Positions 1-9,404 of a stretch of DNA of 64,000 bases are shown here, piece by piece (positions within the stretch are counted from its first letter, which is position 1; the number at the start of each line of letters is the position of its first letter). The stretch lies in NCBI RefSeq assembly GCF_002077175.1, contig NZ_CP014943.1, positions 4,340,001 through 4,404,000 of the forward strand. Reading direction: 5' to 3'. Made by a program: the position numbers and the translations under genes. Source of the stretch: Colwellia sp. PAMC 21821. GTDB taxonomy: Bacteria > Pseudomonadota > Gammaproteobacteria > Enterobacterales > Alteromonadaceae. Under the pieces are notes generated by a model, which was not told the DNA's origin, searched no databases, and saw only the letters and a program-made list of their open reading frames with translations.

Positions 1-1487
1 CAGGTAGTTGAATTGCAAGTAAAGCGTTGTGGTTTATGGGAATCACTAGGGACAAGTCAATTAGACCCCGATGCATGGGTTGCTAGCTTTAGAATTGCCA
101 ATTGGGATGAAAAGACACAAGTAGAATACAGAGTTATCTATAGAGAAAAACACAATGATGGTAGTGAAACTCCTGATGTTTGGTCAGGAAAAATAATTGC
201 TAACCCAAGTGCCAGACCACTCAGGATGGCCGCGCTAACTTGTCAAAATGATTATAGTTTTCCTTATGCTCCAGTTGTTAAAAATGTTCAAGTATTATCA
301 CCAGACATAGTGTTCTTTTCAGGTGATCAAATTTATGAGAGTCATGGTGGTTTTGGCATTGTCAGAGCACCATTTGAATCAGCGATAACTAATTATTTAA
401 GGAAATTCTATCAGTTTGGTTGGGCTTTTAGAGAGATAATGCGAGATCGCCCAACCCTTTGTTTGCCGGACGATCATGACGTATTGCAAGGTAACTTATG
501 GGGTGAGGGGGCGCTTTGAAAAAAGACCCCGCTGCTGATCCTACGGCTTCATTAACCGGTGGTTATATTGAAACGGTTCGCTTTGTTAATGCAGTACACC
601 TAACTTGTACAAGCCATCATCCTGACCCTTATGATCCAACACCAAACCCGAGTGGTATCAGTTGTTACTATAGCGATATGGTTTTTGGCGATGTTGGTTT
701 TGCAATACTCGCTGACCGGCAATGGAAAAGTGGCCCAGAGCAGGCAAATGCAATTGTAGGTGAAACAGGTGTTGATGAAGATCCACAATTTATTAATCCA
801 GCCATTAATCCACCCGATCCTCAGTTACTCGGTGAGAGACAGGAAAAATTTTTTGAAAAGTGGGCAGCCGATTGGCGAGGCCATAAATTAAAAGCGGTTT
901 TAAGCCAAACAGTTTTTGCTGGTATTTCGACCCATCAACCGACACCTCAGCGCTACCTTAAATATGACTTTGATAGCAGTGGTTGGCCTGCGCCCGCCAG
1001 AGATAAAGCCGTTAATATTATGCGTAAATCTATGGCATTGCATATTTGTGGTGATACACATTTGGGCTCTTTGGCCCAATATGGTGTAGCACAGCAGAGG
1101 GATAGTAATTGGTCGTTTTGTACACCAGCTATTTCAGCGGGTTGGCCAAGGTGGTGGATGCCTGATCAGATAGGTATTCCTCATAAAAATAGACCCTCCC
1201 ATCGCCTTGATCAAACGGGTGAATATATTGATGCTTTTGGCAACAAAATATATGTTTATGCGGTCGGTATTCCTGAAGTAGGTAAATCTAAAAATCGTTA
1301 TATAAAGGCGCACGAAAAAGGCAGTGGTTTCGGTTTTATTACCTTTGACACACAAAAGTTAACCTATACTATGCAGGCATTTCGTTACTTGGTAGATGTA
1401 TCTGATGGTAATGAGCATAACCAGTTTCCTGGTTGGCCCGTCACCATAAATCAAAAAGAAAATATTGGAGAGAATAGACTCGGTTAG
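1..1487 (+). pseudogene. PhoD-like metallophosphatase, 5' end outside window, frameshifted
   Basis: The reading frame is open from base 1, so the true start lies before the window. Seen: metal-site motifs SGDQIY (about 320-337) and PDDHDV (about 466-483) in the first part, and GDTHLG (about 1053-1070) in the second, all typical of the PhoD/alkaline phosphatase D metallophosphatase family, which hydrolyses phosphoesters, usually outside the cytoplasm. The first frame stops at 517-519 just after WGEG. The second frame (open from about 507 to 1487) continues the family sequence. Adding one G to the run of five Gs at 507-511 would restore one protein reading WGEGGALKKD. It is therefore either a real one-base deletion or a sequencing error in a homopolymer. 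It sits next to carbohydrate-related genes; the substrate is unknown. Confidence 0.8.
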
Positions 1488-1509
1488 ATATTCATAGCGA
1501 ATATTTTTA

Positions 1510-2217
1510 TTAATTAAACTCAATAAAAATATTCGCGGTTAATCTGCCTGTTTTAGGATCGTTATTTACATCGTTTAATGGCTGCTTAATATAAGCAGAA
1601 TGTAGCAAGGTCGAAGGGTAAATAACTAATCTATTAGCTTTATATTCAATCACTTCTATTAATTCATAGTGTGAAGTACTGTCAGTAAAATATTTTTGTT
1701 GTGGATTACCATTAGTATTAATAAAAGCTTGTGCTTGAGCGAGATAATGCGGTTTTCTCTGTTCAGTAATGTTTTCATATCCCGTAGGTTTATGCCGGTA
1801 AATTGCTGTACCACCAAAATCCCCAGCATTTAAGTAATGCATCACCGCAAAGCTGTACTTTAGGTTATTATCAAAGTGAGGAATACATTGCAGTAGTTCA
1901 AGATCTTTTTCTTCTTGAGCCAGCAATGAATATCGTCCATCTTTTGGGTATAAGGTAAGCTCACGAGGTACTTTAAGTGCTTGATAAAAAATAGGAGCTA
2001 TCGCATTAAGCACTGCCATCCCGTAATCTGAACCTACCGGTGAACATACGCCAGGGTAATAATTATTATGCGCTTTACCTGCTAAGTATTTCGAATGTAC
2101 CGCCTCTTTAATTGCTTGTGATGTAGTAACTAAAAAGTCGTCAATAATGATAACAGGGGTCTTTTCATCGCCTACCTGTAGTAAAGTGTTTTTACTCTTT
2201 CTATTGATTTCGTACAT
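1510..2217 (-). CDS. DUF6445 family protein, 2OG-Fe(II) oxygenase-like
   Basis: A 235-residue cytosolic protein with no signal peptide. It resembles the DUF6445 family, which in marine bacteria often lies in polysaccharide-utilization neighbourhoods near TonB receptors and tryptophan-halogenase-like genes (family knowledge). Seen: H114-x-D116 in the segment PHFDNN, a GGTAIYRH strand, H206 in LLHSA and R225, arranged like the iron-binding HxD...H triad and 2-oxoglutarate-binding Arg of cupin-fold oxygenases. It is convergent with the broken phosphatase (22 bp apart) and 25 bp upstream of, and co-oriented with, the SMP-30 gene, so the two probably form an operon. The oxygenase assignment is inferred from fold motifs; the substrate is unknown. 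Confidence 0.7.
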   Translation of the reverse strand: MYEINRKSKNTLLQVGDEKTPVIIIDDFLVTTSQAIKEAVHSKYLAGKAHNNYYPGVCSPVGSDYGMAVLNAIAPIFYQALKVPRELTLYPKDGRYSLLAQEEKDLELLQCIPHFDNNLKYSFAVMHYLNAGDFGGTAIYRHKPTGYENITEQRKPHYLAQAQAFINTNGNPQQKYFTDSTSHYELIEVIEYKANRLVIYPSTLLHSAYIKQPLNDVNNDPKTGRLTANIFIEFN

Positions 2218-2242
2218 AAATTTTACTTAATTGAGCTAAGTG

Positions 2243-3130
2243 TTAAGTCAAGGTAACTTTGTTAGGTAATATTCCAGCCACTTCGCAGCTAAACAATTGC
2301 ACACTGCCACCATCTTCTTCATGTTCTGGTGTTAATGAAGCCGTGGTTACTAGCATGGTTTTTAAATCTTTTCCGCCAAAGCATATGTTAGTGACTTGCG
2401 AGGCATTTAATTGAAAGAATTGAGATAACACACCATCAGGTGAAATACGTGCAATACCATTGCCGTCCCAACGGGCGCTCCAAATAAAACCTTCACTGTC
2501 AGTAGTTCCACCATCAGGGTGACCATATTTATCGGCTAATTTACTAAATACTCGTTGGTTAGCTATTGATGACATCTGGATATCAAAGTCACAGGCAAAT
2601 ATTTCATTAGTAAAAGAGTCAGCGTAGTAAAATGTCTTATTATCGAGAGAAAATGTGGCTAAATTGAAAATAGCGATAGCTTCTTTTTCAATTGAAATTG
2701 CTTTGTTAGGTGTTATTTTGAATAAGCGGCCAAATTTACCCATTTCTAACTCTTTACCGTTAGCATCTGGGCTCATTAACATGGTGCCTAACCAAATATT
2801 GCCGTTGATATCGACACAGCCATCATTAATGCGTAAATTTTTGTTAGGTTCAACGTCAAGCCACAACTCCCAGCTTTGTTTTTTTACATCAAATAAGTAT
2901 AAACCATCAAACAGAGACACTAACAGTAGATCAGAAAATTGCGTCAGCATTATATTTGCTGGTTGTTGTGGTGTGTCATAACACTGCAATGAATCATCTG
3001 TCAGTGAGTATTTATAAAGATGAGATTTTACGATGTCGACCCAATAAAAAGCGTTATCCATTGCTGACCAAATACAACCCTCAGCCAAACCACATTTTAT
3101 GTTATGTTTTTTTTCTAAATTCAAAGTCAT
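2243..3130 (-). CDS. SMP-30/gluconolactonase/LRE family lactonase
   Basis: A 295-residue six-bladed beta-propeller of the SMP-30/regucalcin family. These metal-dependent enzymes open sugar lactones such as glucono- or arabinonolactone in oxidative sugar pathways. Seen: metal ligands expected at E17 (AEGCIW), N156 (FNLATFS) and D206 (HPDGG), the NDG motif at 102-104 and the YYADSF strand. Length is normal for the family (about 290-300) and no signal peptide is present, so it acts in the cytosol. It is followed 25 bp downstream by the DUF6445 gene. With the aldose epimerase (8159) and the PQQ aldose dehydrogenase (15957) in the window it could handle lactones made by sugar oxidation; that link is inference. 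Confidence 0.85.
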   Translation of the reverse strand: MTLNLEKKHNIKCGLAEGCIWSAMDNAFYWVDIVKSHLYKYSLTDDSLQCYDTPQQPANIMLTQFSDLLLVSLFDGLYLFDVKKQSWELWLDVEPNKNLRINDGCVDINGNIWLGTMLMSPDANGKELEMGKFGRLFKITPNKAISIEKEAIAIFNLATFSLDNKTFYYADSFTNEIFACDFDIQMSSIANQRVFSKLADKYGHPDGGTTDSEGFIWSARWDGNGIARISPDGVLSQFFQLNASQVTNICFGGKDLKTMLVTTASLTPEHEEDGGSVQLFSCEVAGILPNKVTLT

Positions 3131-3323
3131 GTTATTAATCGCTATTTAGTTATTTCAAGAGCTTAAACAGTAGAATAAATTAAAAATACTTTTATTCATT
3201 ATAAGTATGCATTAGTATGATGTTTAAGTGGTGGCAGTGCAAGTTTAAATAACGACTTTAAAATCGAATTATTGACCAAGTAATGCCGCTGAATATATTA
3301 GATCACATTTAAAAGGTTTTCAC

Positions 3324-5210
3324 ATGCTTTACGCTAAGAAAAGTATTTCGGGAGTTATATTACTCGCGACTGGTTTTATAACAACTTCATGCGCGCAAAC
3401 ACTCGATTTAACAGCAGCAGCTGAAACTCCTTTTTTTGTTGAAGCTACAGCGGATATTAAACTTGAAGATGCCAACCGTAGAAAGTGGGGCAATGCGGTT
3501 ATTGCCGATATAGATAACGACGGTTATCAAGACTTGATACTCACCGATCACGGCTTTTCTATAAAACTATACTGGAATAATAAAGGCTCATATGGCAAAG
3601 GTATAGACCTTGTTGTTGGAGATACTCATGGCATTGCGGTTAGCGACTTTAATCAAGATGGTGTAACCGATATTTTAATTTCTCGAGGTGGTGGCTCGGG
3701 TGATAATGCAAGAAATGCCAAGCTTTATCATATCAATAATAAAAGACAAATTAGTGAAGGTGCAGAGTTTGCAGTACCTTTAAAGTTTATGCGAGGCAGA
3801 ACATCAAAATTCTATGATGGCGATAATGATGGTGATGTAGACTTACTGTTATTTGGCTTTCCTGGTAATAAAAATGAAAAAGAAGTGCCTAGCTATTCAT
3901 ACAAAAATGATGGTAAAGGTCAGCTAGTGCTTTCTTCTTATTTACCTAAAACCATGAAAGACGGACAAAAAATATTAATAACAGATTTTAACCAAGACAA
4001 TATTAGTGACTTTGTATTGTACGGCGACGGACGTATTACCTTAAACCAAGGCAATGGTGACTTAACTTTTGTTGATGTTACTGATAAATGGTTAGAGAAG
4101 AATATACTTGATGTTACGAGTATTTCAGAAATTGATTATGATAATGACGGTGATTTCGATTTATTTCTAACCACAGGAACAGAATTAAATATTGGTGAAA
4201 CTTTCCACGATAGCCAAAGTAATACCTTGGCATTTTTTACCAAACGAGGCCCATTTAAGTTTAACGATTTAGTTTTGGGTGACATTCTTGAGTTAGAGAA
4301 CTATCAATCTACATGGCCAATGCAAGATATTTATATTGGTGAGAGTGCTTATAAATATGAGCATCCGGGTGAATATCATCAAGGTCAAAATATTCGTTTC
4401 GTTAACAGCAATGCCTTAGGCTGGCCTGATAAACTCGATAAAAAAGGGTTGTATATTGGCTATATAGGTAACGACACTTGGCGTATAGCAGGTAACACTT
4501 GGTCTCCGACAACAGGGGTTATTCATGGTGTAAAAAGCTACCCAGTCTCTGAGCATGAAAAAGGACTGAAAAATATCTTGCTTGAAAATATTAATGGCAA
4601 GTTTGTTGATGTTACGCGTAAAGTCGGGCTTGACGAATTAACACACAGTAATGCAGCTGCCGTTGGAGATTACGATAATAATGGCTTTCAAGACTTATTC
4701 ATTGTTGAAAGAGGCGATCCTTCGACACAGAACTTACAAACACTTTGGTTAAATAAAGGTGAGGGTAAATTTGAAAAAACCTTATCACATAATGTTATTT
4801 CATCAGAGCTTGGCGGCGTCGGTTTAGGGGCTGAAACTCTTGACTACAATCAAGATGGAAAACTGGATTTAGTTTTTGCTAATGAGCGCGGTAAATGGCA
4901 CTTATTTAAAAACAGCTCAAATTCCAATAATACCGCCCAAAATAATTTTATTACGGTAAATGTTCCAATATCGCCAAAGCATGCTTCGCCCATTGGTGCA
5001 TTGGTAAAGGTTTCTGCTTGTCAAACATCACAAATAAGAAGGGTAGGCTCGTCAAGTGCACCTTACTCTCAAAGTAGAGATACTATGATGCATTTTGGTT
5101 TAGGCGATTGTCAGAAAATTGAGAGTGTTGAAGTGCAATGGCCTACTGGTGAGCAATATAAGACAGATAGTATTAAACTCAATAGCGTACACAATCTAGA
5201 TAATTTTTAA
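3324..5210 (+). CDS. CRTAC1-like FG-GAP/VCBS repeat lipoprotein with ASPIC/UnbV C-terminus
   Basis: A 628-residue exported protein. The N-terminus is a signal peptide with a lipobox-like end at C23 (FITTSC), so it is probably lipid-anchored. The body holds several FG-GAP-type propeller repeats, seen as Asp-rich Ca-binding loops of the form DxDxDG (for example DIDNDGYQD, DGDNDGDVD, DYDNDGDFD, DYDNNGFQD, DYNQDGKLD). The last ~110 residues match the ASPIC/UnbV domain: GALV, a QIRRVGSSSAPYSQS segment, HFGLGD and VEVQWP. Such proteins are common in secreted polysaccharide-related sets of marine bacteria, but their biochemical role is not established. The start ATG follows AAAGG at about 3312-3316. 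Confidence 0.8.
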   Translation: MLYAKKSISGVILLATGFITTSCAQTLDLTAAAETPFFVEATADIKLEDANRRKWGNAVIADIDNDGYQDLILTDHGFSIKLYWNNKGSYGKGIDLVVGDTHGIAVSDFNQDGVTDILISRGGGSGDNARNAKLYHINNKRQISEGAEFAVPLKFMRGRTSKFYDGDNDGDVDLLLFGFPGNKNEKEVPSYSYKNDGKGQLVLSSYLPKTMKDGQKILITDFNQDNISDFVLYGDGRITLNQGNGDLTFVDVTDKWLEKNILDVTSISEIDYDNDGDFDLFLTTGTELNIGETFHDSQSNTLAFFTKRGPFKFNDLVLGDILELENYQSTWPMQDIYIGESAYKYEHPGEYHQGQNIRFVNSNALGWPDKLDKKGLYIGYIGNDTWRIAGNTWSPTTGVIHGVKSYPVSEHEKGLKNILLENINGKFVDVTRKVGLDELTHSNAAAVGDYDNNGFQDLFIVERGDPSTQNLQTLWLNKGEGKFEKTLSHNVISSELGGVGLGAETLDYNQDGKLDLVFANERGKWHLFKNSSNSNNTAQNNFITVNVPISPKHASPIGALVKVSACQTSQIRRVGSSSAPYSQSRDTMMHFGLGDCQKIESVEVQWPTGEQYKTDSIKLNSVHNLDNF

Positions 5211-5280
5211 TATCTTATTAATCAAAAATAGAAATAAATGTTTAGCTAAGCAAGGATGAGGTAGCTCAGTCAATCTATGT

Positions 5281-5312
5281 GTATATGTGTATATGTGTAT
5301 ATGTAAATATGT
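5281..5312. repeat. 8-bp tandem repeat GTATATGT (about four units)
   Basis: Three perfect GTATATGT units at 5281-5304, then one variant unit (AAATATGT). It lies in the non-coding gap between the CRTAC1-like gene and the DUF1800 gene, about 80 bp upstream of the DUF1800 start. A short tandem repeat here could slip and alter promoter spacing, but no promoter could be placed with confidence. Confidence 0.8.
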
Positions 5313-5392
5313 GTAAATTCGCTGGAAGCTATTGAATAAATGGCTTTTAATCGATTATTAGATTTATTTTACAATTTAGCACTGGGATATAT

Positions 5393-6760
5393 ATGTTTGA
5401 TACTGTTACTTCATCAGTCAAAACAAACAACGCTTTTATTGCGCTTAACCGGTTTGGTTATGGCGCAAAGGAAGGCGAGTTAAATCAAGCTGTAAAAAAT
5501 CCAAAACAATGGATTATCGAACAATTACAACCCATTGCTTTTGATAATCGCTTACCCCATTCAAATGATATTTTCTTAGATCATGAAAAATATATAAAAG
5601 AAAAAAAGCATCTCAAAAAACAAAATAATGCAAATCAAAAAAGCAATTCAATGCTTAACAATATGGCGCGAACAAATATGCGCCTTATGTCTGCAGACAC
5701 TATAAATAAGGCGATAACATCGTCTAATAGTGTGAGTTGGCGTTTGCTTGATTTTTTCTCCAATCATTTTAGTGTTACGGGTAACTCACGCTTAATGAGT
5801 GGCTTGTCTTCCACGTTAGAAAGAGAAGCCATTGCACCTAATTTACTGGGTAAGTTTGAAGATTTATTATTAGCGGTTGAGCAGCATCCCGCTATGCTTA
5901 TTTACCTGAATAATGAGCGGTCTTTCGGTCCAAATTCGACAATATCTAAGAAAAGAAATAAGGGGCTAAACGAGAATCTTGCCCGTGAAATTCTAGAATT
6001 ACATACCTTAGGCGTTAAAAGTAGCTATACCCAATTTGACGTTATTGAACTTGCTAAAGGTATCAGCGGTTGGAGTGTATTCAACCCCAGTAAAGAGCGC
6101 AGTGTAGGGTTTACTTTTAGGTCTAATGGTCATGAACCAGGCATTCGAAAATTGTTAGGAATTTCTTATCCTTCAGGCGGTATTGCTCAAGGAGAACAAA
6201 TGTTACGCGATATTGCAGTAAACCCTGCAACGGCAAAACATGTTTGTTATAAACTTGCCCATCACTTTGTCAGTGAAACACCATCAAAAAAATTACTTAA
6301 TATTATGGAAAATACTTGGAAACACAGTGGTGGTAATATTAAACAAGTCATGGTGAGTTTATTTAATTCAGATGAAGCGTGGCTTGATACTCCGCAAAAA
6401 TTCAAAACACCAAGAGAGTTTGTTATTTCAGCTTTTAGAGCCTTAGGTACAATTCCTCCAAAGGATAAAATGTTACTCGATAGTATGGCAACGTTAGGCC
6501 AAAAACCCTTTAATGCCGGTTCTCCTGCTGGCTACAGCGATAGTGAGAATGACTGGTTAGGGGCAAGCGCTTTAATGGCTCGGATAGATTGGTCTGTAAA
6601 ACTGTCTTCTTTTCGTAGCAAAATTAATGCAGAAGAAATAATGCATATAGCGCTAGCGTTACCACCGACAACGCATACCTATAAATCGGTTATTAGAGCA
6701 GAAAGTCGTCAACAAGCTTTAACCTTATTGTTAATGAGCCCAGAGTTTCAGCGGAGGTAA
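5393..6760 (+). CDS. DUF1800 domain-containing protein
   Basis: A 455-residue protein of the DUF1800 family. The family signature opens the protein (ALNRFGYGAKEGEL, then W-I-x-x-Q-L) and continues with NHFSVTG, LAREILELHTLGV and the GWSVFNP segment. No clear signal peptide is visible. Its stop overlaps the start of the following DUF1501 gene by one base (TAATG), a classic translationally coupled pair. DUF1800/DUF1501 pairs occur widely in marine bacteria next to secreted or polysaccharide-related genes. The biochemical function is unknown; a role in export or processing of a partner is speculation. Confidence 0.88.
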   Translation: MFDTVTSSVKTNNAFIALNRFGYGAKEGELNQAVKNPKQWIIEQLQPIAFDNRLPHSNDIFLDHEKYIKEKKHLKKQNNANQKSNSMLNNMARTNMRLMSADTINKAITSSNSVSWRLLDFFSNHFSVTGNSRLMSGLSSTLEREAIAPNLLGKFEDLLLAVEQHPAMLIYLNNERSFGPNSTISKKRNKGLNENLAREILELHTLGVKSSYTQFDVIELAKGISGWSVFNPSKERSVGFTFRSNGHEPGIRKLLGISYPSGGIAQGEQMLRDIAVNPATAKHVCYKLAHHFVSETPSKKLLNIMENTWKHSGGNIKQVMVSLFNSDEAWLDTPQKFKTPREFVISAFRALGTIPPKDKMLLDSMATLGQKPFNAGSPAGYSDSENDWLGASALMARIDWSVKLSSFRSKINAEEIMHIALALPPTTHTYKSVIRAESRQQALTLLLMSPEFQRR

Positions 6761-8031
6761 TGATGAAAAAATTTCAACCAACTTTAGCAAGCATACCCTC
6801 ATTAGATAAACTCTCAATTGAAAATAACACCTACGTTGAGAGAACAGCGGATTTATCTCGGCGAAAATTTATTAAAATAGCAAGTGCAAGCCTAGCCGTA
6901 TTGTCTTTTCCGGGATTGACGACAACAAATACGAGTGTTATCAATAGTGTTCCCGATAAAACTACCGATAAAGGCAACAACCCTAAAATAATTTGGGTAT
7001 TGTTAAGAGGAGCGCTTGATTCGCTACATACGGTTGTGCCGACTTTTGAAACACAATATCAAGTGTTACGGCCTAATTTATCCACTAGTTTTAAAACACC
7101 GGTTTTACCCCTAAACCATAGCTTTGCACTACATCCTTCGTTGGTTAATTTGCATCAGTGGTATCAAGAAAAACAATTACTGCCTGTTGTCGCGGTATCA
7201 TCGGGTTATAGTCGTCGCTCCCATTTTGACGGCCAAGACTTTCTAGAAAGCGGCAATGGTAAAATAGATTATGACTCCGGTTGGCTTGCAAGAGCGATTG
7301 ATGTTAAAAACAAACGTGCATTGGCCGTTGCACGTTCAACACCTATAAGTTTGCGCAGTAGTGAAAATGTAAATACCTGGTATCCATCAACATTAAAAAG
7401 TGCAGACAATGATATTTATCAGTCGTTACTTGCGCTGTATCAAGATGATGAATTATTAAGAACTAACTTAGAAAGCGCATTAGAAGTAAAAGGCGTTATC
7501 GGAAATCAGAGCAATAAAAATAAACAGCAACGGGGCATTTTTGCTGCGTTAAGCAAAGCATGCGCTAAGCTACTAACCGCTGAGAAAGGCGCTGATTGCG
7601 CCATGTTAGAACTTGGTGGTTGGGATACGCATAATAATCAGGCTAATCGCTTAAGTAAAAAATTAACTGAATTAGATACCGGTTTGGCTGAGCTAAAAGC
7701 AGGCTTAGGGGCAGAATGGAAGAACACTGTTGTGATCATTGGAACTGAATTTGGTCGAACTGCTAAAGAAAATGGTACAGGTGGTACCGATCATGGTACG
7801 GGCAGTGCAATGTTTCTTGCCGGAGGCGCACTTAATGGCGGTAGGGTATTGGGTCAATGGCCTGGTTTAGCGGATAATCAATTATTTGAACAACGTGATT
7901 TAATGCCAACAACTAATAGCTTTAGCTGGATAGCCAATGTACTTGTTCAGCAATGGAAATTTTCACATGAAGAGTTATTTCAAGTTTTTCCTCATTTAAC
8001 GGCGTATGATGAAAAACTCCTGATAAGCTGA
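6760..8031 (+). CDS. DUF1501 domain-containing protein, Tat-exported
   Basis: A 423-residue protein of the DUF1501 family, distantly related to the alkaline phosphatase/sulfatase superfamily. The N-terminus holds a good twin-arginine motif (SRRKFIK, R34-R35) followed by a hydrophobic stretch, so export as a folded protein, perhaps with a metal bound, is likely. Family motifs include WVLLRGALDSLHTVVP, HPSL, SHFDGQDFLESG, GWDTHNNQ, GTEFGRT and GTDHGTGSAMFLAGG. Starts at 6760 or 6763 are both possible; the first overlaps the DUF1800 stop, giving translational coupling. The function of the pair is not known. Confidence 0.88.
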   Translation: MMKKFQPTLASIPSLDKLSIENNTYVERTADLSRRKFIKIASASLAVLSFPGLTTTNTSVINSVPDKTTDKGNNPKIIWVLLRGALDSLHTVVPTFETQYQVLRPNLSTSFKTPVLPLNHSFALHPSLVNLHQWYQEKQLLPVVAVSSGYSRRSHFDGQDFLESGNGKIDYDSGWLARAIDVKNKRALAVARSTPISLRSSENVNTWYPSTLKSADNDIYQSLLALYQDDELLRTNLESALEVKGVIGNQSNKNKQQRGIFAALSKACAKLLTAEKGADCAMLELGGWDTHNNQANRLSKKLTELDTGLAELKAGLGAEWKNTVVIIGTEFGRTAKENGTGGTDHGTGSAMFLAGGALNGGRVLGQWPGLADNQLFEQRDLMPTTNSFSWIANVLVQQWKFSHEELFQVFPHLTAYDEKLLIS

Positions 8032-8158
8032 AATTTACAAGTTAATGAGGTCTTTGAAGTGACATTCATTTATAAAAACCGTTTTAAACTTCACCTGCAT
8101 ACCACATATAACACTTTAGTACTGACAGCTTAAAATAACTCAAGGATTATGATACTGA

Positions 8159-9133
8159 ATGACAAATATACAGACAGTTTTATTAGAAAATAACCAAGGT
8201 ATGTTAGTCGAAATACTCAATTTTGGCGCTCGCATTAAATCGATTGTACTTCCTGTTAATGGGATAGCCACCGAGATGACGGTTGGCTATGCGAATGTTG
8301 AAGATTATCTAACCGATGCTTTCTATTTGGGTGCCACATGTGGCAGAGTGTGTAATAGAATTGAAGGGGGGAGTTTTGATTTAAACGGTATCAATTTTTC
8401 TCTAAACCAAAATGAAAACAAACATTGTTTACATGGTGGTGAAGTTAGTTTTGCTAGTCGATTTTGGCAGATTGAATCTTCAAATAAATCAACAGTGACA
8501 TTAACGCTTATATCTGAAAACGGCGACCAAGGTTTCCCTGGCCAGCTAAACTTAACCGTTAAATACCATTTAACCGAACAGAACCAACTAGAAATCGATT
8601 ATTTTGGTAAAACCGATGCTCCAACTCCTGTAAGTATTACAAATCATGCCTATTTCAATTTAGGTAATGACAGCGCTGAGATGCTAGATGTACAGATTTC
8701 AGCGTCGAACATGCTACAAAGAAAAGATAACGGTCTGCCAAGCGGTAAAATAATATCGGTGACAAATTCAGACTTTGACTTTACAGAGCCGTTTAATATA
8801 GGTGAAAGACATGCCAATACAACTGATATTAATTTACAAAAAATGGCCTGTTACGATCATTGCTACGTTTTAGATGAAGCTGACATTAGCACAGTCAAAG
8901 CTACTTTAGTGTCGAAAAACACGGGTGTAAAAATGTCGTTATTTACTAATCAACCAGCGATGCAACTTTATACTGGTGTAGCATTATCGGGTGAGTTTAC
9001 AGCCTATCAAGGCCTTTGTTTAGAGGCTCAACATTATTCTAATGCCGTAAATATAGACCATTTCCCGAGCAGTATCTTATTAGCAAATGATGAATATAAA
9101 CGTAAAATTATTTATCAGTTCGAATGTTTATAA
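8159..9133 (+). CDS. galM: Aldose 1-epimerase
   Basis: A 324-residue galactose mutarotase-like enzyme that interconverts alpha and beta anomers of aldoses, feeding for example the Leloir pathway. Seen: the CGRVCNRIEGG motif (R67), LHGG with H92, TNHAYFNL with the catalytic acid H163, and the catalytic base E289 in CLEAQHYSNAVN. The length is slightly short for the family (about 340). No signal peptide, so it is cytosolic. AAGGATT about 12 bases upstream supports the ATG at 8159. It stands alone between the DUF1501 gene and the convergent GH82-like gene, fitting a region that uses galactose-containing polymers (inference). Confidence 0.92.
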   Translation: MTNIQTVLLENNQGMLVEILNFGARIKSIVLPVNGIATEMTVGYANVEDYLTDAFYLGATCGRVCNRIEGGSFDLNGINFSLNQNENKHCLHGGEVSFASRFWQIESSNKSTVTLTLISENGDQGFPGQLNLTVKYHLTEQNQLEIDYFGKTDAPTPVSITNHAYFNLGNDSAEMLDVQISASNMLQRKDNGLPSGKIISVTNSDFDFTEPFNIGERHANTTDINLQKMACYDHCYVLDEADISTVKATLVSKNTGVKMSLFTNQPAMQLYTGVALSGEFTAYQGLCLEAQHYSNAVNIDHFPSSILLANDEYKRKIIYQFECL

Positions 9134-9328
9134 TATTGGTCTTATTTACTTATATTTATTCATATATTTATAGCAGAATAATAGCGAATGGTAACGAGCT
9201 AAATCAATTAATCGGTCATTAGTCACTTTGTGCAGGTTTTGGGTTGAAGGTACTTTTATGAAGGTATTGATTTGCAGGTATTGTTTTGCAGATAATAATT
9301 TATAGGTATTAGTCCATTTGTTCAAAAT

Positions 9329-9363
9329 AAAAAAAGGGTAAAGCGCAAGCTTTACCCTTTTTT
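9329..9363. terminator. Bidirectional intrinsic terminator
   Basis: A perfect 9-bp stem GGGTAAAGC/GCTTTACCC (9336-9344 and 9349-9357) with a GCAA tetraloop, flanked by A7 on the left and T6 on the right. It lies between two convergent genes (galM on + and the GH82-like gene on -) and can serve both. Confidence 0.93.
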
Positions 9364-9404
9364 GCACAATAGCTTATGTGTAGATAACACATAAGCTATT
9401 CATT

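Noticed and set aside
9146..9367. Minus-strand ORF of 73 codons
   Set aside because: It begins inside the bidirectional terminator and has a composition typical of random AT-rich DNA; it lies between two convergent genes.
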